Part shown: one piece after another, positions 8,402 to 17,188 of the stretch
How the letters are laid out: every line of letters starts with the position of its first letter
Numbering within the stretch: the first letter of the stretch is position 1
Assembly (NCBI GenBank): GCA_035541755.1
Contig: DATKMQ010000145.1
Location: 1-43,674 of the forward strand
DNA from: Syntrophorhabdaceae bacterium
GTDB taxonomy: Bacteria; Desulfobacterota; Syntrophorhabdia; Syntrophorhabdales; Syntrophorhabdaceae
Length of the DNA: 43,674 nt
Direction of reading: 5' to 3'
The notes under the pieces: model-generated
The model's database searches: none
What the model saw: only the letters and a program-made list of their open reading frames with translations
What the model was told of the DNA's origin: nothing
Translations under genes and position numbers: made by a program

Positions 8402-9324
8402 GTATGAAAGGCATCGAAAAGTACATGGATGAGCCTGATGTTGAGTTCGCCACATCCGGCCACAGGGCCTGCCAGGGCTGCGCAGAGATACTTTCCTTGA
8501 GGCTCGCCCTCAAGGTCTTCGGCAAGGATACCGTTCTTGCGATGGCCACAGGCTGTATGGAGATTATATCCACTCCGCTTCCCCTTACGAGTTGGCGCCT
8601 TCCTTGGATTCACGTAGCGTTTGAAAACGCGGCTGCAGTTGCCTCCGGTATGGAGTCGGGCCTCAAGATCCTCATGAATAAAGGCAAGATTCCCGAGAAA
8701 GATATCCATGTGGTTGCCATAGCCGGGGATGGAGGCACGAGCGATATCGGGCTTCAGGCCCTTTCGGGCGCTCTGGAGAGGGGACACAAGTTCACCTATC
8801 TTTGTGTGGACAATGAGGCCTATATGAATACGGGCACACAACGTTCATCGTCCACTCCATATGGGGCCATGACCACGACGAGCCCTCCGGGCAAGAATAG
8901 CATCGGACAGTCCACGCAGAAAAAGAATATGCCCAAGATTGCCGCCGCCCACAACATACCCTATGTGGCCACGGCCTGTCCCTCCTACCCCTTCGATTTT
9001 CTGGCCAAAATTAAGAAGGCAAGGACCGTAAACGGGCCCTCCTACATTCACATTCTCTCTGTGTGCCCCAGTGGTTGGAGAATACCATCGGATCAGGCTG
9101 TTCACTACGGCAGATTGGCCGTGCAAACCGGCCTTTTTCCGCTTTACGAGGTCGAGAACGGAAAATACAAGATCACGCACAAGACGGATACACTCAAGCC
9201 GGTGTCAGACTATATAAAAGGGCAGGGCAGGTTCAGACACTTAACTGATGATATCATCGCTCAAATTCAGGAGAGGGTTCATTTAGACTGGGAGGACCTG
9301 AAATTCCAGGCCGGCGTCAAGTAG
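8398..9324 (+). CDS. porB: 2-oxoacid:ferredoxin oxidoreductase, beta (TPP-binding) subunit
   Basis: The 308-residue beta subunit, which binds thiamine diphosphate and the proximal [4Fe-4S] cluster. The TPP/Mg2+ signature starts at GDGG (residues 110-113) and ends at NEAYMNTG (139-146). Cluster ligands are likely Cys25 and Cys28 (CQGC), Cys53 (TGCME) and Cys223 (SVCPSGW), matching PorB enzymes. The coupled order delta-alpha-beta ends here: no gamma subunit gene follows within the window. A 319-bp AT-rich gap separates it from the next gene, and no clear terminator is seen. Confidence 0.93.
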   Translation: MSMKGIEKYMDEPDVEFATSGHRACQGCAEILSLRLALKVFGKDTVLAMATGCMEIISTPLPLTSWRLPWIHVAFENAAAVASGMESGLKILMNKGKIPEKDIHVVAIAGDGGTSDIGLQALSGALERGHKFTYLCVDNEAYMNTGTQRSSSTPYGAMTTTSPPGKNSIGQSTQKKNMPKIAAAHNIPYVATACPSYPFDFLAKIKKARTVNGPSYIHILSVCPSGWRIPSDQAVHYGRLAVQTGLFPLYEVENGKYKITHKTDTLKPVSDYIKGQGRFRHLTDDIIAQIQERVHLDWEDLKFQAGVK

Positions 9325-9643
9325 CGGTGTCGTCTTAGCTGCAAGCAGGGCTTTAGAAAATAACAGGGTCACACGTATCCGACGGCAGTTTTTGTCACTA
9401 TTTTATGTAGATACCTCCTTTTGGTTACTATTTTCCTCTTTACTCAGCAGAAATAAACAATAAGTGTGACGAAGAGCACAGAAAAAAAGCAATTATTCTA
9501 ATAGAATTAAAAATAGTGTTGCAATTAATTTCTAAAAATATAAAATATAAACACCGAATATGAATCGGTTAAACTATCGGCGCTCAAAAATGTGGGGTAA
9601 CTCCGCGATTCGTTGAAAAGTGAAATTATCGTAAGGCGAGGAC
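9325..9643. other. AT-rich intergenic region between porB and the rodZ-like gene
   Basis: The stretch is markedly more A+T rich than its surroundings, especially 9410-9560. Several TATAAA-like hexamers (9539-9544 and 9546-9551) and a TTGCAA (9519-9524) are present, but no pair has acceptable 16-18 bp spacing, so I do not call a specific promoter. It presumably holds the promoter of the rodZ-like gene. I see no gene here. Confidence 0.5.
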
Positions 9644-10372
9644 ATGTCCATCGATCTTGAAAAGATAGGCAAGTTTCTTAGGGAAAAGCGAGAGCTCAAA
9701 GGCCTTACCTTGAGTGATGTATCCCATTCTCTGTGCATCCGGAAATCCCTGCTCGATGCCATGGAGTCCGGCAACTGGAAGCTTCTACCCCACGAGGTCT
9801 ACGTCAAGGGCTACGTCAAGGAATATGCCCACCTTCTCGAGGTATATGGTGAAATCTTTGACGATCTCGCGAGCGAGGTAGTCAGAGCGCCGGCGGAAGT
9901 ACCTATTCAACAGAAAATCAGTCCAAAGCCTAGTCGTTTGTCCAAGAGAGCACTCCTTTATCCTCTCGCGTTTGTTCTTCTGGTTGGCCTCGTCATCCTG
10001 AGTCAGATCTACAGAGAGCAGCCCCTTTCCGGACAGATGAACGGCGCAGGACATGTGCCCGCTCGCGTAGATACAAGCAATACTGCGCCAGATGGGCGCG
10101 CTGCCCCTGAAGGTCGAATAGCCGAGACCCAGGCGCCGGAAGCAAAGAAGCTCATGATAACCTGCCTTGAGCGCACATGGATTAGCGTGGTGATCGACGA
10201 GAAGGAAAAAAAGGAATTCATGCTCAACCCTCAGGACATAGTTGTGTTAAACGCTCAGGATAAATATGACCTTCTCATCGGTAATGCAGCAGGGGTAAAG
10301 TTGGCTCTCAATGGGAACGACGTCCAATTCGGCGGACAGAGCGGAGAGGTAAAAAGGATTAAGCTTCCGTAA
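9644..10372 (+). CDS. RodZ-like helix-turn-helix membrane protein
   Basis: A 242-residue single-pass membrane protein of the RodZ family, which links MreB to the cell-wall elongation machinery. It has a Cro/C1-type helix-turn-helix (about residues 7-65, with the family's YVKGYVKEYA segment), one transmembrane helix (about 103-123), a Pro/Ala-rich linker, and a C-terminal DUF4115 beta domain (about 165-242, with CLERTWISVVIDEKEKKEF). The HTH would be cytoplasmic and the DUF4115 domain periplasmic. It is shorter than E. coli RodZ (337 residues), as is common outside enterobacteria. It stands alone, convergent with yebC, 27 bp away. No mreB or other morphogene is nearby, so the role is assigned by domain architecture only. 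Confidence 0.82.
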   Translation: MSIDLEKIGKFLREKRELKGLTLSDVSHSLCIRKSLLDAMESGNWKLLPHEVYVKGYVKEYAHLLEVYGEIFDDLASEVVRAPAEVPIQQKISPKPSRLSKRALLYPLAFVLLVGLVILSQIYREQPLSGQMNGAGHVPARVDTSNTAPDGRAAPEGRIAETQAPEAKKLMITCLERTWISVVIDEKEKKEFMLNPQDIVVLNAQDKYDLLIGNAAGVKLALNGNDVQFGGQSGEVKRIKLP

Positions 10373-10399
10373 GATCTTGCGGCGAGAGGTACCGGAAGG

Positions 10400-11152
10400 T
10401 CAGCTACTCAGTTTTTCCATTTCTTCCATGGAAATATCAAAGTTTGCATACACGTTCTGAACATCATCGGAGTCTTCAAGCGCTTCCATAAGTTTCAACA
10501 TGGTTTCAGCGTTCTTCCCTTCAAGTTTTACGGAATTCTGAGGGATCATGCTGATTTCGGCGACCGTATACTTAATCCCATTCCGATCAAATACTTTCTT
10601 AAGGTTCTCGAAGTTAGCCACTTCGACGGTCACTTCAACCTCATTTTCAGATTCAGAAATATCTTCTGCGCCCGCATCAAGGGCGAGCTCCATGATCCTG
10701 TCGCCATCGACTGACTTCTTATCGAATGAGATGTAGCCCTTCTTGCTGAATAACCACGAAACACACCCCGCCTCGCCAAGATTGCCGTTGAGTCTTGAAA
10801 GGATGTGACGGATTTCGGCGGCAGTCCTTTTCTTATTGTCTGTCAGTACTTCGATCAGTACCGCAACGCCTCCCGGCCCGTAGCCTTCATAGGTATACTC
10901 TTCGTAACTCTGACCGTCATCAAGGGTTCCCAGGCCTTTCTTTATGGCCCTGTCTATATTGTCTTTGGGCATGTTTTCCGCTTTCGCCCGTGCTACGGCA
11001 TCACGTAGTCTGGAGTTTGCCTCGGGGTCCCCTCCACTAATTCTCACCGCCGTGGAGATCTCTTTGATGAGTTTAGTGAATATTTTGCCTCTCTTCGCGT
11101 CTGCAGCACCTTTCTTGTGCTTGATGGAACTCCACTTACTATGTCCTGACAT
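10400..11152 (-). CDS. yebC: YebC/TACO1 family protein
   Basis: A 250-residue cytoplasmic protein that opens with the family signature [20 protein letters not shown] and is of normal length. Members have been described both as DNA-binding regulators (PmpR/YebC) and, for TACO1/YebC proteins, as translation factors that help ribosomes through difficult stretches such as polyproline; the sequence alone does not choose between them. Its AGGGGG ribosome binding site is 5 nt before the ATG. The start is only 20 nt from the 3' end of a tRNA-Val gene on the same strand, so the two are probably transcribed together. Confidence 0.95.
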   Translation of the reverse strand: MSGHSKWSSIKHKKGAADAKRGKIFTKLIKEISTAVRISGGDPEANSRLRDAVARAKAENMPKDNIDRAIKKGLGTLDDGQSYEEYTYEGYGPGGVAVLIEVLTDNKKRTAAEIRHILSRLNGNLGEAGCVSWLFSKKGYISFDKKSVDGDRIMELALDAGAEDISESENEVEVTVEVANFENLKKVFDRNGIKYTVAEISMIPQNSVKLEGKNAETMLKLMEALEDSDDVQNVYANFDISMEEMEKLSS

Positions 11153-11172
11153 TGGACCCCCTGAACATCGAA

Positions 11173-11249
11173 TGGTGGGCGATATTGGATTCGAACCAAC
11201 GACCTCTGGTATGTGAGACCAGCGCTCTAACCATCTGAGCTAATCGCCC
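11173..11249 (-). tRNA. tRNA-Val (anticodon CAC)
   Basis: A complete 77-nt cloverleaf on the minus strand. The acceptor stem is GGGCGAT paired with ATCGCCC, the D-arm contains TAGCTCAGATGGTTAGAGC, the anticodon stem CTGGT/ACCAG encloses loop CTCACAT with anticodon CAC (reads GUG), and the T-arm contains GGTTCGAATCC. The 3' CCA is encoded (11173-11175). A TATAAT lies 14 bp upstream (11264-11269 on the opposite strand) and a TTGACT 12 bp further up, a short spacing for a sigma-70 promoter. The gene directly precedes yebC. Confidence 0.96.
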
Positions 11250-11360
11250 GAGACTCTTTTTTTATTATATTATGGTTCAAAAGTCAACAGAAGAGAAGGT
11301 CAAACACATGCCGGAACCTGCTTTTGTGTTTCCTTTTCAGGCCGAATCGTTTATTATCTC

Positions 11361-12287
11361 TTGGTGACGAGATTCGTTTTTGGTCCGGTCCCATCGAGAA
11401 GGCTTGGTTTTTCACTGGGCGTGGATGTAATTCCGAGCAAGTACTGCTCCTATGATTGCATCTATTGCCAGATAGGAAAGACCACGGACAAGGAAATAAC
11501 GCGGAAAAGTTTTTTTGACCCCCATACAATCATCGATGAAGTGGCTGAGAAGGTGAAAAGAACCAGCCGCATCGACCACATCTCTTTCTCCGGATCGGGA
11601 GAGCCTACCTTAAACGCAGATATTGGATTTATGATCCGGGAAGTAAAGAAGATTACGAGTATTCCCGTTTCGGTCATCACGAACGGCGCTATGCTCTACG
11701 AGGACGAAGTCAGAAGAGACCTCATGGCTGCTGATGTGGTACTTCCGTCACTCGATGCAGTGAGTGAAGATCTCTTTCGTTACGTCAATAGACCGCATCC
11801 GGCCTTAGAGGTTGAGGCGATCCTCAATGGTTTGAGACGGTTCAGGCAGGAATACACGGGCAAATTGTGGCTAGAAGTCATGCTCATGAAGAATGTCAAC
11901 GATGACAAGGAAGAGTTGAAGAAATTCAAGAAGGTTATTGAGGATCTCAACGCAGACAAGGTGCAAATCAATACAGTCGTAAGGCCTCCGACAGAAGAGG
12001 GGCTAGAGAGCTTGACCAGGGAAGAGCTCGACAGGGCGTGCAGATTTCTTGGAAAACCGTGTGAAATCATTTGTAACTTTGAAAAGTCTGTGAGGGAAAT
12101 TGACGAAGAGAACTGGTCGCAACGAGTGCTGACCATCCTGAAGAGAAGATCTCTTACGCTCGACGACATCGTAAAGATCACCGGCGTATCCTTGCACAAG
12201 GCCAAAGAGCGTCTTAAAAGCCTTGAAAACGAGGGTTTCATTAAGAGTTATATCTTTGATGGCAAGACTTTTTATTTGACGCCTTGA
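11361..12287 (+). CDS. Radical SAM protein with C-terminal winged helix (TYW1-like, COG0731 type)
   Basis: A radical S-adenosylmethionine enzyme of about 308 residues. The [4Fe-4S]-SAM motif CxxxCxxC is at Cys29, Cys33 and Cys36, within KYCSYDCIYCQIGK; the opening FGPVPSRRLG is typical of the bacterial relatives of wyosine synthase TYW1. After the radical SAM core, the last roughly 60 residues resemble a winged helix (LTLDDIVKITGVS...LKSLENEGFI). The reaction in bacteria is not established; a tRNA- or protein-modifying role is only a guess. No ATG is suitable: the start is either TTG at 11361 or GTG at 11364, neither with a good Shine-Dalgarno. It is transcribed divergently from the tRNA-Val/yebC unit and shows no clear link to its neighbours. 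Confidence 0.85.
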   Translation: MVTRFVFGPVPSRRLGFSLGVDVIPSKYCSYDCIYCQIGKTTDKEITRKSFFDPHTIIDEVAEKVKRTSRIDHISFSGSGEPTLNADIGFMIREVKKITSIPVSVITNGAMLYEDEVRRDLMAADVVLPSLDAVSEDLFRYVNRPHPALEVEAILNGLRRFRQEYTGKLWLEVMLMKNVNDDKEELKKFKKVIEDLNADKVQINTVVRPPTEEGLESLTREELDRACRFLGKPCEIICNFEKSVREIDEENWSQRVLTILKRRSLTLDDIVKITGVSLHKAKERLKSLENEGFIKSYIFDGKTFYLTP

Positions 12288-12351
12288 GTCTTGAAGATAA
12301 AAGGAATGTGCTCGGCCTCGCTCAATCGGTTTTAAGGTAACGGAAAAGATA

Positions 12352-12381
12352 TTGACAAACACTTCTCCCAACATTTAGTAT
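12352..12381 (+). promoter_or_regulatory. Promoter of the purH-purD-leuB operon
   Basis: A perfect -35 TTGACA (12352-12357), an 18-bp spacer and -10 TAGTAT (12376-12381). The leader would be about 110 nt and contains a small CCTG/CAGG hairpin near its start; I recognise no known purine riboswitch in it. Confidence 0.6.
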
Positions 12382-12500
12382 AAGACCTGCATCAATTTCA
12401 GGTATATAGACTTAGGACCGGACGTTGATATGTAGTTGCAAGGAAGTTGATCAAAGGTTAGAGCGGGACATGACGGGTCGTTTAGACAAAAGGAGGGTAT

Positions 12501-13091
12501 ATGAAAATAAACCGGGCTGTGGTAAGCGTTTCGAGCAAGGCTAATCTCTCTGATCTTGCACTGCTCCTGAAAAATTATAACGTCGAGATCCTCTCCACAG
12601 GCGGCACCAAGAAGTATCTTGAAAGCATAGGTTTGAGCCCCACGGAGGTGAGCAGTTACACGGGATTCCCTGAAATCATGGATGGCAGGGTGAAGACTCT
12701 TCATCCGAAGATACATGGGGGGATCCTCAACGTCCGTAACAACGCAGAGCACCAAAAGGCCATGGCCACATTTGACATCAAACCGATCGACATGATCGTG
12801 GTAAACCTGTATCCGTTCAAAGAAGTGATCAGCAAAGGATGTTCTTTCGAGGAGGCTATCGAAAACATCGATATCGGGGGCCCTTCGATGATCCGGGCTG
12901 CGGCCAAAAATTTCAAATTCGTGACCGTCGTGGTGGACCCGCAGGATTACCCCCGGGTAATGGAAGATATGAAGATGCATAATGGCGAAACCACCGAAGA
13001 ACTCAGGTTCTATCTGGCCAAGAAGGTATTCTCCATCACATCGGATTACGATAGGACTATTTTTCAGTACCTCGAAAAGGCTAAAGGATAG
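12501..13091 (+). CDS. purH: Stand-alone IMP cyclohydrolase (PurH N-terminal domain only)
   Basis: Catalyses the last step of de novo IMP synthesis, ring closure of FAICAR. The 196 residues match the whole IMP cyclohydrolase (MGS-like fold) half of bifunctional PurH: SVSSKANL near the start, [26 protein letters not shown] and [15 protein letters not shown]. The AICAR formyltransferase half (about 300 further residues in the usual 510-530-residue enzyme) is absent. This does not look like decay: the frame ends cleanly, and purD begins 3 nt later. The formylation step must be done by a protein encoded elsewhere. An AGGAGG ribosome binding site precedes the ATG, and the operon promoter is at 12352. 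Confidence 0.93.
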   Translation: MKINRAVVSVSSKANLSDLALLLKNYNVEILSTGGTKKYLESIGLSPTEVSSYTGFPEIMDGRVKTLHPKIHGGILNVRNNAEHQKAMATFDIKPIDMIVVNLYPFKEVISKGCSFEEAIENIDIGGPSMIRAAAKNFKFVTVVVDPQDYPRVMEDMKMHNGETTEELRFYLAKKVFSITSDYDRTIFQYLEKAKG

Positions 13092-13094
13092 CCC

Positions 13095-14378
13095 ATGAAG
13101 ATCCTTGTAATCGGAAGCGGAGGCAGGGAGCACGCACTGGTCTGGAAACTGTCGCAGTCCAGAGAGGTGAGCCAAATCTGGGCCGTACCAGGCAACGGGG
13201 GTATATCGGATCTCGCCCAGTGCGTTGAGATGGATTTAAGCGATATTGCAGGCCTTATCGAATTCTCGAGGACCAAGAAGATTGATCTTGTGGTCGTAGG
13301 CCCCGAAAATCCGTTGGCAAACGGTATTGTCGATGCCTTCAAGGAGAGAGGCATACCAATTTTTGGACCAAGACGGAAGGGGGCTCTGATCGAGGCAAGC
13401 AAGATTTTTGCAAAAGAGTTGATGAGAAAAAACGGCATTCCTACGGCCGATTTCGAAACTTTTGCTGATTATGACAAAGCGCAGGCGTATCTGGATAAAC
13501 TTCAGGCCCCATTCGTGTTGAAAGCGGATGGTCTATGCGCCGGCAAGGGCGTCTACGTGATAAAGGAGAAGGCGGAGGCAGAAGGCGTCTTAAAAAAACT
13601 GATGGTCGAAGGCCTCTACGGCGAGGCAGGCCGCAATGTTGTGTTTGAGAAGTTTTTGTCGGGCATTGAAGCGTCCTATCTCGCATTTACCGACGGTACA
13701 TCCATACTGCCGATGCTTCCCGCTCAGGATCATAAACCGCTCTTAGACGGAGACAAAGGTCCAAACACAGGCGGAATGGGGGCATATACACCAATTCCAT
13801 TTATTTCCAAAGAGTTGGAACAAGAAATCAGAGAATCTATCATGCTGAGGACAATTAAGGCCCTGGCTGCAAACGGGGTCACGTACGAAGGGGTGCTTTA
13901 TGGCGGCCTCATGCTGTCGGATGGACACCCGTATGTCATAGAGTTCAATGCACGGCTTGGGGACCCCGAAACGCAACCCATACTCTTCAAAATGAAGAGT
14001 GATATAACGCCCATCCTGACTGCATGCGTGGAAGGCAGATTGGGTTCTCTCACGCAGATCGAGTGGAAAGAGGGCGTCTCTATCTGTGTGGTTATCGCCT
14101 CTAAAGGATACCCTGAAAAACCCGAAAAAGGCCGATTGATAAAGGGACTTGATCGCCTGAAAGAAGATGATAATATTATGGTTTTTCATGCCGGGACAAA
14201 GAAGGTGGACGGTCAATATTATACCTCCGGCGGGAGGGTGCTCTGTGTGACGGCGCTGGACAAAACGCACGAAGAGGCGATGGACAGGGTATATGAGGCT
14301 GTCTCGAAGATAGAATTTGAGGGCATGCAATTCCGGAGTGATATCGGTAAGAAGGCGCTTTTTATGCCATATTTATAG
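13095..14378 (+). CDS. purD: Phosphoribosylamine--glycine ligase (GAR synthetase)
   Basis: An ATP-grasp enzyme of 427 residues that joins glycine to phosphoribosylamine, the second step of purine synthesis. It begins KILVIGSGGREHALVWKL, the PurD nucleotide-fold signature, followed by VVVGPENPLANG, the ATP-grasp LKADGLCAGKGV segment, NTGGMGAYTP and the metal-binding EFNARLGDPETQ. The length is normal. It starts 3 nt after the IMP cyclohydrolase stop, so the two purine genes are tightly coupled, and the leuB-like gene follows after 10 nt. Confidence 0.97.
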   Translation: MKILVIGSGGREHALVWKLSQSREVSQIWAVPGNGGISDLAQCVEMDLSDIAGLIEFSRTKKIDLVVVGPENPLANGIVDAFKERGIPIFGPRRKGALIEASKIFAKELMRKNGIPTADFETFADYDKAQAYLDKLQAPFVLKADGLCAGKGVYVIKEKAEAEGVLKKLMVEGLYGEAGRNVVFEKFLSGIEASYLAFTDGTSILPMLPAQDHKPLLDGDKGPNTGGMGAYTPIPFISKELEQEIRESIMLRTIKALAANGVTYEGVLYGGLMLSDGHPYVIEFNARLGDPETQPILFKMKSDITPILTACVEGRLGSLTQIEWKEGVSICVVIASKGYPEKPEKGRLIKGLDRLKEDDNIMVFHAGTKKVDGQYYTSGGRVLCVTALDKTHEEAMDRVYEAVSKIEFEGMQFRSDIGKKALFMPYL

Positions 14379-14388
14379 GAGGAGAAGT

Positions 14389-15456
14389 ATGACGAAGGAA
14401 TACAATATTGGCGTAATACCCGGCGATGGGACAGGACCCGAGGTCATAGCCGAAGGGATTAAAGTTCTTAATGCGACCTCAGAAAGGCTTGGATTCAAAC
14501 TCAAATACACACAATACGATATAGGCGGCGAGCGTTATCTCAAGACGAAGGAGACGCTGCCTGAGGGAATTCTCAGCGAATTCAAGCAACACGATGCTCT
14601 ATATCTTGGCGCAATCGGCCATCCGGGTGTTACCCCGGGGATACTTGAAAAAGAGATCCTATTGAGGACACGCTTTGAGCTTGATCAATATATTAATCTG
14701 AGGCCGGTCACGCTGTATGAAGGCGTGGATACTCCGCTCAAGGACAAAGGGCCCAAGGAGATCGACTTTGTGGTCGTCCGCGAAAACACTGAAGGTCTGT
14801 ATGCGGGCGCCGGAGGTACGCTCAAGAAGGGAACAAAAGACGAAGTGGCGGTTCAGGAGTCAATTAACACCAGAAAGGGCGTGGAGCGATGCCTGAGATT
14901 TGCCTTTGAGTATACTAAGAAGAGGAACAAAGAGCGGAAACTCACCTTATGCGGGAAAACCAACGTACTTACGTATGCTTTCAATCTATGGGAGAGAGCC
15001 TTTTATGAGATTGCAAAGGAATATCCTGAAATTCATACGGATTATGCTCACGTGGATGCGACCTGCATGTGGATGATCAAGAATCCTGAATGGTTCGACG
15101 TGATCGTCACAGACAACATGTTCGGCGATATTATTACTGATTTAGGGGCGATGATTCAGGGGGGCATGGGAATCGCCTGTGGCGGTAACATTAATCCGGA
15201 GGGCGTATCCATGTATGAGCCAATCGGAGGGTCGGCCCCGAAATACACCGGGAAGAACGTTATAAATCCGCTGGCTGGAATACTTGCCGGTGCCATGATG
15301 ATTGAATTCCTCGGCGAGGGTGAGGCCGCGCGGTTAATTGAAAAGAGCGTGCAGTATGCGTTAAACAAGGACATCAGATCGCTCGAGGCAGGAAAAATGG
15401 GAATGGGTACGAGCCAGGTCGGGGATCTAATCAAAAAGTATGTCTTAGCCCTGTGA
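14389..15456 (+). CDS. leuB: 3-isopropylmalate dehydrogenase-type decarboxylating dehydrogenase (LeuB-like)
   Basis: A 355-residue member of the isocitrate/isopropylmalate dehydrogenase family, which oxidatively decarboxylates 2-hydroxy dicarboxylic acids with NAD(P). The start is the ATG at 14389 behind an AGGAGGAG ribosome binding site; the longer frame from 14317 overlaps purD and is rejected. Key segments are [34 protein letters not shown], the KTNVL lysine region, and the metal-binding [11 protein letters not shown] aspartates. From memory, the [17 protein letters not shown] stretch and the spacing resemble actinobacterial LeuB more than E. coli LeuB. No leuA, leuC or leuD is adjacent and it lies in a purine operon, so tartrate, malate or homoisocitrate activity remains possible. 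Confidence 0.72.
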   Translation: MTKEYNIGVIPGDGTGPEVIAEGIKVLNATSERLGFKLKYTQYDIGGERYLKTKETLPEGILSEFKQHDALYLGAIGHPGVTPGILEKEILLRTRFELDQYINLRPVTLYEGVDTPLKDKGPKEIDFVVVRENTEGLYAGAGGTLKKGTKDEVAVQESINTRKGVERCLRFAFEYTKKRNKERKLTLCGKTNVLTYAFNLWERAFYEIAKEYPEIHTDYAHVDATCMWMIKNPEWFDVIVTDNMFGDIITDLGAMIQGGMGIACGGNINPEGVSMYEPIGGSAPKYTGKNVINPLAGILAGAMMIEFLGEGEAARLIEKSVQYALNKDIRSLEAGKMGMGTSQVGDLIKKYVLAL

Positions 15457-15742
15457 GATGCTCCGGTATGGTGGCAAGTTTGGTTTAGTTCTAGTTAGTT
15501 GAATGTTATAGCTATGGTGCATTATCAATGATGTTGCGTTACTATCAAAAACTACTATGGTATATTTGTTGGGTGTTTTCGGAATGAGTGCGATCTGTGG
15601 TATTAGTGCTGATAATAGATATTATGTCAACTTGCATTACGCACGCCTCTTAGCGTCAGGACTGCTCGCCATACACCCCTTTCCAAATTCCATGCTTGAC
15701 AAATAACCTGTTACCCATAAAATATGCTAATAGACAATCGAC
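15457..15742. other. Intergenic region between leuB-like gene and S1C protease
   Basis: No gene is visible in this AT-rich 286-bp stretch. It contains short TAGTT repeats near 15486-15500 and, at its right end, the protease promoter. I found no convincing terminator for the upstream operon. Confidence 0.5.
15696..15723 (+). promoter_or_regulatory. Promoter of the S1C protease gene
   Basis: A perfect -35 TTGACA (15696-15701), a 16-bp spacer and -10 TAAAAT (15718-15723). Transcription would begin near 15730, leaving only about a dozen leader bases before the ATG at 15743, which has no Shine-Dalgarno. The mRNA may be nearly leaderless. Confidence 0.6.
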
Positions 15743-17188
15743 ATGGATACTAACCTTATAAGATGCTACCAGATAATAGGCCTATCCGAGGACGCCGGCA
15801 TAGAGGACGTTGAGCTTTCGTATCAGCGCCTCACCCAGAAGATTCATCAGGGACTTATACCATGGGATCAATCCAAGGAAATCCTTTGGGCGCATGATTA
15901 TCTCCTCAACTTCCTCAAAGCTGAGCACGTGCCTGACAGATCGGAAGGATTATCCCCCGAAGCGCTTCGGAGCCCCTCTCAAACAGATCCCCCACGGCAA
16001 ACGATCAGCCCGGATGCAACTCGTTCCAGGGTCGTCGATTCGTCTGACCGTCCGTCTTCGCGCTCCCTGCGACTTCCCCTCTTGATCGCCACTCTTCTTA
16101 TCCTCGTCGCCCTGGCAGCAGGCCTTGCGTACTTCGGCCGTCCATTCGTCATGATTGCTTCAGCTCCCAAGGGCGACCTTGACAGCGCCTCTATCATTAA
16201 GAGGATAAAACCGTCGATTGTCACCATCCACGTAGGTAGTTCGGGTACCGGTTCGGGATTTGTTGTGGACAAACAAGGCTATATCGTCACGAACGCGCAT
16301 GTTATGAGAGAAAAGACCGCAACCGCAATATTCTCCGATGGATTTCAGACAGATGTGAATCTTGTGATGCTCGACGAACAGAGGGACTTCGCCCTGATAA
16401 AGGCAACCGCAAATCGTATCTACGAGCCCCTCCGCCTGGGTGACAGCGCCAGATGCGCGGAGGGGGACACGGTCATCGCCGCCGGAGCTCCTTTCAACCT
16501 CGATTTCTCCTTTACTAAAGGTATCATCAGTTCGACCAGGAGAACGGTTCCATTTCTTCAGGGGGAGATTATACAAACCGATGCGGCGATCAATCCCGGG
16601 AACAGCGGCGGCCCTCTCGTCAACACACGCGGAGAGGTTGTGGGGATCAATTTCCTAAAACTGGCCAATGTGGCTATCGAGGGCATCGGTTTTGCCATCG
16701 CAATCAATGATGTGAGGCCGTACATTGAGAAGAAGGCACAGATGAGCGATGCTGAACTCAATCAGGCCATGGCGCGCGAGACGAAGAAACTTGAAGAGCT
16801 GACACAGATGCCCACGGATGAGATCAACAGGATGAAAGACCGAGCCATAGAAGAACAATGGGAAAGAGAGCGGCGAAGGCGCGAGCTCAATGAGAAAGTG
16901 GAGGCGGCCAATAGAGATATTCAGGAACAAAAAGAGAAGATTGAGAGACGTCTCCAGGATGAAGCCGCGGAACGCAAAAAGCGTTCCCAGGAGATGGCCG
17001 AGGCCCGCAACAAGGCCCTCTCCGACTGTCTCCAGAACGCCACCAATCAGTACCAATGGACTTGGAACGACTACTGCAGAAAGAACAACCAGCAGGATAG
17101 CTGTTCCCTGCCTTACAATATGGCGAGCCTCCTTGAGCAGCGGCTCGGCCAGATGCGAAATGAATGCTATCGCGTGAACTCACCGTAA
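15743..17188 (+). CDS. Membrane-anchored S1C (DegP/HtrA-like) serine protease with J-like N-terminus and cysteine-containing C-terminus
   Basis: A 481-residue multidomain protein. Residues 5-60 resemble a degenerate DnaJ J-domain (YQIIGLSEDAGIEDVELSYQ) but lack the HPD motif. A Pro/Ser-rich linker and one transmembrane helix (about 110-130) follow. The trypsin-like domain (about 150-330) has an intact triad, His186 (TNAHVM), Asp215 (RDFALI) and Ser288 (GNSGGPL). In place of the PDZ domains of DegP there is a highly charged coiled coil (about 340-430), then a tail of about 50 residues with four cysteines (429, 445, 454 and 475). With the J-like part inside, the protease and tail would be periplasmic, where the cysteines could form disulfides. 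It is monocistronic with its own promoter. The substrate is unknown; membrane-protein or envelope quality control is an inference from the protease family. Confidence 0.85.
   Translation: MDTNLIRCYQIIGLSEDAGIEDVELSYQRLTQKIHQGLIPWDQSKEILWAHDYLLNFLKAEHVPDRSEGLSPEALRSPSQTDPPRQTISPDATRSRVVDSSDRPSSRSLRLPLLIATLLILVALAAGLAYFGRPFVMIASAPKGDLDSASIIKRIKPSIVTIHVGSSGTGSGFVVDKQGYIVTNAHVMREKTATAIFSDGFQTDVNLVMLDEQRDFALIKATANRIYEPLRLGDSARCAEGDTVIAAGAPFNLDFSFTKGIISSTRRTVPFLQGEIIQTDAAINPGNSGGPLVNTRGEVVGINFLKLANVAIEGIGFAIAINDVRPYIEKKAQMSDAELNQAMARETKKLEELTQMPTDEINRMKDRAIEEQWERERRRRELNEKVEAANRDIQEQKEKIERRLQDEAAERKKRSQEMAEARNKALSDCLQNATNQYQWTWNDYCRKNNQQDSCSLPYNMASLLEQRLGQMRNECYRVNSP

Noticed and set aside
9519-9551. 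Sigma-70 promoter for the rodZ-like gene (TTGCAA with TATAAA)
   Set aside because: The possible spacers are 14 or 21 bp, outside the workable range.
12501-13094. purH broken by a frameshift
   Set aside because: The frame ends at a normal domain border and purD starts 3 nt later, leaving no remnant of the formyltransferase half.
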